Of a DNA stretch of 7,836 bases, positions 1 to 5,288 are shown piece after piece. This DNA is from CAZKTS01 sp964555735 (GTDB taxonomy: Bacteria; Actinomycetota; Acidimicrobiia; IMCC26256; PALSA-555), in assembly GCA_964555735.1 (NCBI GenBank), contig CAZKTS010000178.1:1-7836 (forward strand). The letters run 5' to 3'. The notes beneath the pieces are model-generated. The model did no database searches and was not told the DNA's origin. It was given only the letters and a program-made list of their open reading frames with translations. Position 1 is the stretch's first letter, and each line of letters opens with the position of its first letter. The position numbers were made by a program, and so were the translations under genes.

Positions 1-663
1 GAGAAGGCGTTCTGCACCGGCATCGACCGGATGGAGACGATGGGCGACTGGGAGGACGACCCGAGCAAGGTGGGGAAGGGCGGAGCCGGCACCGGTGCCG
101 CGTCGGAGACGCCGTGGCACTTCGACGACCCCGGCGAGAACATCGGGCCGAAGTCGAACGATCTCTGGAAGCCGGTCATCGCCGCGGTGAACGGCATGGC
201 GTGCGGTGGGGCGTTCTACATGCTCGGCGAGGTCGACTTCATCGTCGCCGCTGACCACGCGACGTTCTTCGATCCGCACGTGACCTTCGGCATGACGGCC
301 TGCTTCGAATCGATGCACATGCTCCAGAAGATGCCGTTCCACGAGATCATGCGGCTGTCGCTGCTCGGCTCCAACGAGCGGATGAGCGCGCAGCGGGCCT
401 ACGAGATCGGTCTCGTGTCGGAGGTCGTGCCCGGGGCCGACCTGCGCGAGACCGTGGCGTGGTCCGCGAACGCGATCGCCGCGTCGCCGCCGACCGCGGT
501 GCAGGGCACGGTGCGGGCGCTGTGGCTGGCACGCGACCTCGGCCGCAAGGACGCGCTCGACATGGGCAAGGTGCTCATCAAGGTCGGCAGCGACCCGGCC
601 GACCTGCTCGCCGGCCAGCAGGCGTTCCAGTCGGGGAAGCGGATCGAGCCGCGCGTCCGCTGA
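1..663 (+). CDS. Enoyl-CoA hydratase/isomerase (crotonase) family protein, 5'-truncated
   Basis: This is the last 220 codons of a crotonase-fold gene. The frame is open from base 1, so the real start is upstream and the ATG at 31 is internal. The visible protein begins with an EKAFCTGID stretch, which matches the first oxyanion-hole loop of crotonases (usually FCAGxD). The second oxyanion-hole loop is NGMACGGAF at visible residues 64-72. The family tail ERMSAQRAYEIGLVSEVV follows near 127-144, and the protein ends in RIEPRVR, a typical C-terminus. The family acts on acyl-CoA thioesters in the cytoplasm (hydration, isomerisation or related reactions). Aligned by eye to rat mitochondrial enoyl-CoA hydratase, the two catalytic glutamates are replaced by Tyr73 and His93, so simple hydratase activity is doubtful. 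The loop between the two oxyanion segments is about 20 residues longer than usual and rich in glycine. Family assignment is secure; the substrate is unknown. Its stop lies three bases from the stop of the convergent gene. Confidence 0.93.
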   Translation, partial: EKAFCTGIDRMETMGDWEDDPSKVGKGGAGTGAASETPWHFDDPGENIGPKSNDLWKPVIAAVNGMACGGAFYMLGEVDFIVAADHATFFDPHVTFGMTACFESMHMLQKMPFHEIMRLSLLGSNERMSAQRAYEIGLVSEVVPGADLRETVAWSANAIAASPPTAVQGTVRALWLARDLGRKDALDMGKVLIKVGSDPADLLAGQQAFQSGKRIEPRVR

Positions 664-685
664 CGTTCAGGCTGTCGCGGATGCG
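652..685 (+). terminator. Possible hairpin at convergent gene ends
   Basis: Bases 652-660 can pair with 677-685 to form a 9-bp GC-rich stem with one G-U pair and a 16-base loop. The loop contains both stop codons in the near-palindrome TGACGTTCA (661-669). Read from the minus strand, the G-U pair becomes an A-C mismatch, so the structure suits the plus-strand transcript better. No T-run follows, so it is not a classical intrinsic terminator. Stems of this strength also arise by chance in DNA this GC-rich. It is listed because the convergent genes leave no other room for a terminator. Confidence 0.2.
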
Positions 686-3222
686 AGCGGCCGCGTGAGA
701 GCCCGCAGCATCAGCATCGCGACCGCATAGATCGCGAGCGCGGCCGCCAGCACCACGTTGAAGCCGAAGCTCATGGCGAGGATCGTCGTGAGCACCGCGC
801 CCACGACGGACGCGAACCCGTTGACCGCCCATCCCCACGCGACGTACTCGTGGGGGCTGTCCGAGAGCTCCGACACGGCGCCGAGGCCGAGGGGCATGAA
901 CATGCCGAGGCACAGGCCGAGCGGGGCGAGCATCAGGATGGTCAGCGCGATGCGCGGGGCGAGCGACCACCCGAGCGCGGCGTCGGTGATCGCCGGCATC
1001 CCGAACAGGTAGAAGACGGTCAGGACCGCGAGCACGCCGAACAGGATGGGGATGGCGCGGTTCGTGCGGTGCTTGAACCGCTCGCTCAGCAGTGCGCCGA
1101 CACCCGTCGCGATCAGGATCGACATCAGCGTGACGGTGAGCGAGTACGTGGGATAGCCGAGGAACAGCGTGAGGCGCTGGATGAGTGCGATCTCGAAGAA
1201 CATGAAGCCGAAGCCGAGCGCCGCGAAGTAGACCGCCGATCGACCCTTGCGCGGGAACGACGACCACGTGCTGCGGATCGCGAAGAAGGGGAGGAGGAGG
1301 AAGACCGCGGCGAACAGGACTGCGACCGCGAGCAGCAAGAGGAGGACCCGCTCGCCGATGGAGTCCTCGAAGTCGGTGCGGTCGATCGGCTGATCGAAGT
1401 CCGAGATGACGCTGTCGAAGGGCGTGAAGTGCCAGAAGAACGGCCCGTTGTCGGAGATCGGCCGCACGTTGTACGGATAGTCGTCGTACCACTGGTCGAG
1501 CTGCCCGGGCTTCAGCGCGACGAGCTCGCTCACGGAGTTGTCCTGGGCGTTCCCGGGCGCGTAGCGCAGCGTCGCGCCCGGGATGTCCTCGAGTGACGTG
1601 AGGAAGGTCGACACCTGCTGCTTGGTGAACGGCGTCCGCGACACCAGGATCGTCGAGAGGTTGCTGCCCGCGTCACCGGCCGGCGACGTCGCCACCAGGA
1701 CGTGGTTGGTGGGGTCCTCGATGCCCATGTCTTCGAGGGCCTTGCGGGCGGTCGCGACGTAGCGCGTGGTGCGGTTCGGCTTGCCGTCGTAGTCGAACTC
1801 GCCGAACTGCGCGGCGAGCACGCCCCCGGGCTTCAGGTGCTCCAGGCTGCTCTCGATCGTCTCGCTCGTGTAGAGGTAGCTCTCGGAGAGCACGAACGCG
1901 CCGGAGCTGGCCGCGTTCGACGCCGAGTAGCTGTCGGGCGCCGGATACCAGATCACGTTGTACTTGTCGTCGCTGCGCGCGAGGTAGGAGCGACCGTCGC
2001 CCTTGACGTAGTTGACCTTCGGGTTCTCGGCGAGATGCCCTGAGTAGTCGGCGAACTCGTCGGTGACGAGCCCGTATGTGACCGGGTTGAGCTCGATCGC
2101 GTCGATGTGCTTCGCGTCGAAGTAGAGCGACGCGAGGATCTCGTGGCCCCCCGCGGCACCGATGATCAGCACGTCGTCGGGGGCGTCGGCGACGTCGAAC
2201 GGCAACGAGCGGGGGTCGGTGTCGAAGCGGGTGAGGCTCGACACGTCGCCGTCGAACTCGTAGATCGCCGACCCGATCAGGCCGTCGTGGTAGAGGAGTC
2301 GGACGCCCGGCGTGGGCTGGGTCACGTCGACGCGGAAGAGCGGGCTCCACGACGAGTAGATGGTGTTGTCGTCGGACAGCTGCACCTTGGTCGCGTCGAC
2401 CTGCTCGTCCGGGAGCCACCCGGGCTTCACGGTCGCGACCGCGAGGATCACCACGAGCGCGGCGCCGATCACCGTGACGATGCGGGTGTGCCCCCACGCC
2501 AGGCGAAGGCCGGCCGCGGCGAGGATCAGGCCGGCGAGCGCGACGGTGGCAGGTGGACCGATCTCGCCGAGGAGCCAGACCACGACGGCGCAGGCGAGGC
2601 CGGCGCCGAGGAGGTCGGCGAAGTACAAGCGCCCGACGTCTTCGGTCCGCCGTCCGAGGAGCGTCGCGACGATCACGCCGATCGCCACGAACGACGCGAA
2701 GAGGAAGAAGCAGATGATGAGGAGGCGCCCGACGTTGCCGAACGAGCTGAGGGAGCCGTACTCCCAGATCGCGCGGGTGTCGATCGACGTGACCGCGATG
2801 ACCACGTACCCGATCGCGACGCTCGCTGCCGCGGTGAACAGGCCGTACTTCACGATCGTCTCGGTCTCGGCCTTGCGGAGCCGCTTCGAGATGGTGACCA
2901 GCACCGCGCCGCACCCGATGCCGAGCAGCGAGAGCCCGATCACGAGGTACGTGTAGTAGTAGTAGAGCTTGAACGACATGATCCGCGTGTAGGCGATCTC
3001 GAGCAGCAGCCCGGCGAGGCTGACGAGGAAGATCTCGAGGTGGTACGTCCGGCGGGGAGCGCCGTCGCTACCGCCGCTCGGCGCGGGCGGCGTCGCCGTG
3101 CGCGGGGGGTTCGCGGTCTCCACCGTCTCGGTCGTGCCTTCCTCGGTCGTCGTGCGACGCTCCTGGCAACGGCTCAGAAGCGTGCGCCGCTCGGAGAGCG
3201 CAGCATCGTACGCCGGGCCCAC
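667..3222 (-). CDS. Multi-pass membrane protein with spermidine-synthase-like domain
   Basis: The product is 851 residues from the GTG at 3222. Residues 1-58 are a Pro/Thr-rich hydrophilic tail. Residues 61-260 hold about six to eight membrane segments, opening with LLLEIAYTRIMSF and YYYYTYLVIG, like the known family in which a spermidine-synthase-like domain is fused to membrane helices. Residues about 275-600 are a Rossmann-type SAM/dcSAM-binding domain: VLIIGAAGGHE (351-361) is the glycine loop, IELNP (376-380) carries the acidic ribose-binding residue, and GDGRSYL (408-414) is the adenine-side motif. The family PFFWHF motif is at 594-599. Residues 625-840 form a second helix bundle (FGFMFFEIALIQR, then YVAWGWAVNGFAS). 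The aspartate that acts as base in true spermidine synthases is Pro427 here, with Asp430 kept, so polyamine synthesis is unlikely. The reaction is unknown. The gene lies 57 bases behind the GT-C gene and is probably cotranscribed with it. The start is uncertain: GTG at 3123 is an alternative. Confidence 0.88.
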   Translation of the reverse strand: MGPAYDAALSERRTLLSRCQERRTTTEEGTTETVETANPPRTATPPAPSGGSDGAPRRTYHLEIFLVSLAGLLLEIAYTRIMSFKLYYYYTYLVIGLSLLGIGCGAVLVTISKRLRKAETETIVKYGLFTAAASVAIGYVVIAVTSIDTRAIWEYGSLSSFGNVGRLLIICFFLFASFVAIGVIVATLLGRRTEDVGRLYFADLLGAGLACAVVVWLLGEIGPPATVALAGLILAAAGLRLAWGHTRIVTVIGAALVVILAVATVKPGWLPDEQVDATKVQLSDDNTIYSSWSPLFRVDVTQPTPGVRLLYHDGLIGSAIYEFDGDVSSLTRFDTDPRSLPFDVADAPDDVLIIGAAGGHEILASLYFDAKHIDAIELNPVTYGLVTDEFADYSGHLAENPKVNYVKGDGRSYLARSDDKYNVIWYPAPDSYSASNAASSGAFVLSESYLYTSETIESSLEHLKPGGVLAAQFGEFDYDGKPNRTTRYVATARKALEDMGIEDPTNHVLVATSPAGDAGSNLSTILVSRTPFTKQQVSTFLTSLEDIPGATLRYAPGNAQDNSVSELVALKPGQLDQWYDDYPYNVRPISDNGPFFWHFTPFDSVISDFDQPIDRTDFEDSIGERVLLLLLAVAVLFAAVFLLLPFFAIRSTWSSFPRKGRSAVYFAALGFGFMFFEIALIQRLTLFLGYPTYSLTVTLMSILIATGVGALLSERFKHRTNRAIPILFGVLAVLTVFYLFGMPAITDAALGWSLAPRIALTILMLAPLGLCLGMFMPLGLGAVSELSDSPHEYVAWGWAVNGFASVVGAVLTTILAMSFGFNVVLAAALAIYAVAMLMLRALTRPLASATA
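3137..3144 (-). promoter_or_regulatory. Possible Shine-Dalgarno for an alternative start at 3123
   Basis: On the minus strand these bases read GAGGAAGG, the most purine-rich stretch near the 5' end of the spermidine-synthase-like gene. An in-frame GTG lies 13 bases downstream (3121-3123). Starting there removes 33 residues and gives an 818-residue protein beginning VETANPP. The GTG at 3222 has no comparable ribosome-binding sequence. The spacing of 13 is on the long side, so neither start is proven. Confidence 0.3.
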
Positions 3223-3279
3223 CCGGTGCGGAGCATCAACCCCGCACGCAGCACCCCCGAGGCTGTGACCGCCGGTGTG

Positions 3280-5205
3280 TCAGCCGCCGCTGACCCGCAC
3301 CTCGACGCCGGTGCGGACCTGGTGCTCCCGGAGCCTGCCGTCGCGCACGGTGAGCCGCACGACGTCGGCGGGGGTCATCACCTCGATCGTCCCGTCCTCG
3401 ATCCGGTATCCGAGGCGCGCCTCGGTGCGCCGGCCCTGGAAGGCCGCCGATTGGGAGTCGCCCGACCCGACGCCGACCGCCAGGGTGTCGAGCCGCTCGG
3501 AGCCGAGGACGAAGTCGGTACCGGCACCATCGGTGCCCACGGTCCACGAGACGTCGTAGGTGTCACCACGCCGGCCGTCGGTCGCGACGACCTTCTCCAC
3601 GCGTTGCTGACCGGCCTGGAGGTAGGCGACCACGACCGGTGCGTCGGACGGGTTCGTGACGGTCGCGTCGATGGTGATGACCGAGCCCGTGACGACGCGG
3701 ATGCGTTCGAGCGTGACCGTCGGCACGGTCGGATCGGACAGCGCGTCGCGCGGCGTGCGGTCCGTGCGCTGGAGGTACGGCGTACGGGTGGGCCGGGATG
3801 CGATGAGGTCGAGCGTCGCCGGTCCGCGGTCGACGGCGTAGACGATCCGCCCGTCGATCGCCGGCGTGTTCGCGGAGAACGGGTTGAGCTGGAGCAGGTA
3901 CGGGCCGGAGCGGTCGACGACGACGAGCGAGGGTTCGTGCAAGCCCTGGACGCTCTCGCGCCATGGTGTCTGTGTCTCGGAGATCGTGTGGTTCCGGTCG
4001 AGCTTGTCGTAGGTGGCGACGCCTGACGCGACCACGATGAGCACGGCTGCCCCGACGCCGAGCGCCACGCGGCGACGCCACGCCGCGACGAGCGCGGTCG
4101 CCGCGAAGATGCAGAGTGGCCCGTAGAGGGGGATGTAGTAGAGCGGCCCGCTGAGCGTGACCTTGCTGCCCGACAGGTAGATCCCCCAGAAGAAGAAGTA
4201 GCCGACGGGGAACGACGCGCAGAGCAGGAGCAGCACGGCCGTGGTGCGGTCGCGGCGCCGCAGCCACAGCCCGATGGCCGCGGCGATCAGGCCGAGGAAG
4301 CTGCCGACCATGAAGCCGGGCAGATAGAAGAGGTTGCGCCCCGCACCGCGGAAGGCCCGCAGGACCGTGTAGTCCACCGGCGTCCAGAGCGGCATGATGC
4401 GCCGGATCCCGAAGCCGAACGTGTCGAGCGGGTCCGCGGCCGTGATCGGGAACTCCGTCGCGCTGCCGGTGACGTGGGCGTTGTAGAGCAAGCCGATGAG
4501 GAACAGCGGCGCGACGCCGAGTGCGAGCCACAAGGCCCCGCGCCAGAGCCGATCCCATTCGCGACGGTGCACGAAGGCGACGTACGCCACGAACGGCGCC
4601 GCCCACAGCACTGCGTCGAACGGCCGGGTCAAGAACACCAACCCGAGCAGGACGCCTGCGACGACCACCAGCCACGGGGTCTGGCGTCGAAAGCCCGCGA
4701 GCAGGGCGGCACCGAACAGCAGCCCGAGGCCGAGCGAGAAGAGGTAGGCGAGGTACTGACCGCTCTGCACCGCGAGGATGGGCGAGAGCGTCATGGCCGC
4801 CGCCGCGACGAGTGAGATCGCCCGGTCGCGCGTCACCTCGATGGCCAGCGCGTAGACGCCGACGACCGCGAGCGCGGCGGCGAGGGCGAGCGCGACGCCC
4901 GCGGAGCCGAGCAGCACATCGGCCGCGGTGAGGGCGACCGGCCAGCCGATCGTGTACTGGGAGAAGAAGCTGCCGTCGCGGACGCCGGTGAGCCACGGCT
5001 GGAGGAACTCCGGCTGGCCGCCGTCGGTGCTGACCAGCTGACCGTTCTTCATGGTCTCGGTCTGCCAGAGGTACACGGGCTCGTCGCGGTTCCACGAGTA
5101 CGACGGGTACACCTCGTGGCGGACGATGACCGAGATCGCGATCGCGGCGATCACCAGCACGAGCAGTGGCGCGAGTCGTCGCACGATCGGCACCAGCCCG
5201 GTCAC
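3280..5205 (-). CDS. GT-C fold membrane glycosyltransferase (PMT/ArnT-like superfamily)
   Basis: The product is 641 residues. The GTG at 5205 is the only usable start, because an in-frame TAG lies nine bases upstream. A first membrane helix (about 11-28) is followed by an outer loop with NRDEP at 39-43. An acidic pair here is the hallmark of GT-C enzymes such as protein O-mannosyltransferases and ArnT, where it takes part in catalysis or metal binding. About nine or ten further helices run to about residue 407, with FLTRPFDAVLWAAPF near 191-205, a form common in this superfamily. Such enzymes usually move a sugar from a polyprenyl-phosphate donor onto an acceptor on the outer face of the membrane. 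Residues 410-641 are hydrophilic and probably outside; the Thr/Val-rich part near 498-535 looks like beta-sandwich, which could bind glycan. Donor and acceptor cannot be named. The gene runs divergently from the AftD-like gene and just upstream of the spermidine-synthase-like gene, which suggests a shared role in envelope glycan assembly. Confidence 0.85.
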   Translation of the reverse strand: MTGLVPIVRRLAPLLVLVIAAIAISVIVRHEVYPSYSWNRDEPVYLWQTETMKNGQLVSTDGGQPEFLQPWLTGVRDGSFFSQYTIGWPVALTAADVLLGSAGVALALAAALAVVGVYALAIEVTRDRAISLVAAAAMTLSPILAVQSGQYLAYLFSLGLGLLFGAALLAGFRRQTPWLVVVAGVLLGLVFLTRPFDAVLWAAPFVAYVAFVHRREWDRLWRGALWLALGVAPLFLIGLLYNAHVTGSATEFPITAADPLDTFGFGIRRIMPLWTPVDYTVLRAFRGAGRNLFYLPGFMVGSFLGLIAAAIGLWLRRRDRTTAVLLLLCASFPVGYFFFWGIYLSGSKVTLSGPLYYIPLYGPLCIFAATALVAAWRRRVALGVGAAVLIVVASGVATYDKLDRNHTISETQTPWRESVQGLHEPSLVVVDRSGPYLLQLNPFSANTPAIDGRIVYAVDRGPATLDLIASRPTRTPYLQRTDRTPRDALSDPTVPTVTLERIRVVTGSVITIDATVTNPSDAPVVVAYLQAGQQRVEKVVATDGRRGDTYDVSWTVGTDGAGTDFVLGSERLDTLAVGVGSGDSQSAAFQGRRTEARLGYRIEDGTIEVMTPADVVRLTVRDGRLREHQVRTGVEVRVSGG

Positions 5206-5211
5206 GCCCAG

Positions 5212-5217
5212 AACCTA
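5212..5217 (-). promoter_or_regulatory. Possible -10 element for the GT-C gene
   Basis: The minus strand reads TAGGTT, matching the actinobacterial -10 consensus TANNNT, and six bases separate it from the GTG start at 5205. At that distance transcription would begin at or very near the start codon, giving a leaderless mRNA. The overlapping GGTAGG could instead serve as a weak Shine-Dalgarno sequence, in which case the promoter lies further upstream. No clear -35 box is visible. Confidence 0.3.
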
Positions 5218-5239
5218 CCGACCGGGCGGTGACGAGGCG

Positions 5240-5249
5240 GGCACGTGCC
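5240..5249. promoter_or_regulatory. Perfect 10-bp palindrome, candidate operator
   Basis: GGCACGTGCC is a perfect inverted repeat centred between 5244 and 5245. After one mismatch the next outer pair (5238/5251) also matches. It lies near the middle of the 83-base divergent spacer, a natural place for a repressor or activator serving both genes. I cannot name a regulator, and short GC-rich palindromes occur by chance in DNA of this composition. Confidence 0.3.
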
Positions 5250-5272
5250 GGGTGATCCCCGAGGCCGCCGCG

Positions 5273-5278
5273 TAGCAT
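5273..5278 (+). promoter_or_regulatory. Possible -10 element for the AftD-like gene
   Basis: TAGCAT fits the TANNNT -10 consensus and ends ten bases before the ATG at 5289. Transcription starting about seven bases downstream would leave a leader of only a few bases. There is no purine-rich Shine-Dalgarno sequence before this ATG, which agrees with a leaderless or nearly leaderless transcript. No convincing -35 hexamer is seen. Confidence 0.35.
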
Positions 5279-5288
5279 CGAGCGCTGC

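Noticed and set aside
578..1596. Other overlapping long frames here (578-1492 minus, 850-1596 plus)
   Set aside because: Both lie mainly over the C-terminal half of the spermidine-synthase-like gene. They are His/Arg-rich or Glu/Arg-rich with no family resemblance.
1673..2914. 413-codon minus-strand open frame inside the spermidine-synthase-like gene
   Set aside because: Its translation is dominated by Arg, with no helices or motifs, while the overlapping frame carries clear membrane and SAM-binding motifs.
2953..2964. Four tandem GTA triplets (microsatellite-like)
   Set aside because: They encode four tyrosines on the minus strand at a place where this membrane family normally has an aromatic YYHF-type motif, so protein constraint explains them.
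667..3222. Annotation as a true spermidine synthase or as a major-facilitator transporter
   Set aside because: The catalytic aspartate is missing and the soluble domain sits between membrane bundles, which argues against polyamine synthesis. The SAM-fold domain and family motifs argue against a simple transporter.
3223..3279. Possible terminator or attenuator hairpins between the two minus-strand genes
   Set aside because: Only short stems are seen (3226-3231 with 3242-3247, and 5 bp at 3280-3293), with no T-run. They are within what is expected by chance at this GC content.
2107..4026. 639-codon plus-strand open frame spanning two minus-strand genes
   Set aside because: It crosses the boundary between the spermidine-synthase-like and GT-C genes and reads as low-complexity Arg/Asp/Glu/Val sequence, so it is an antisense artefact.
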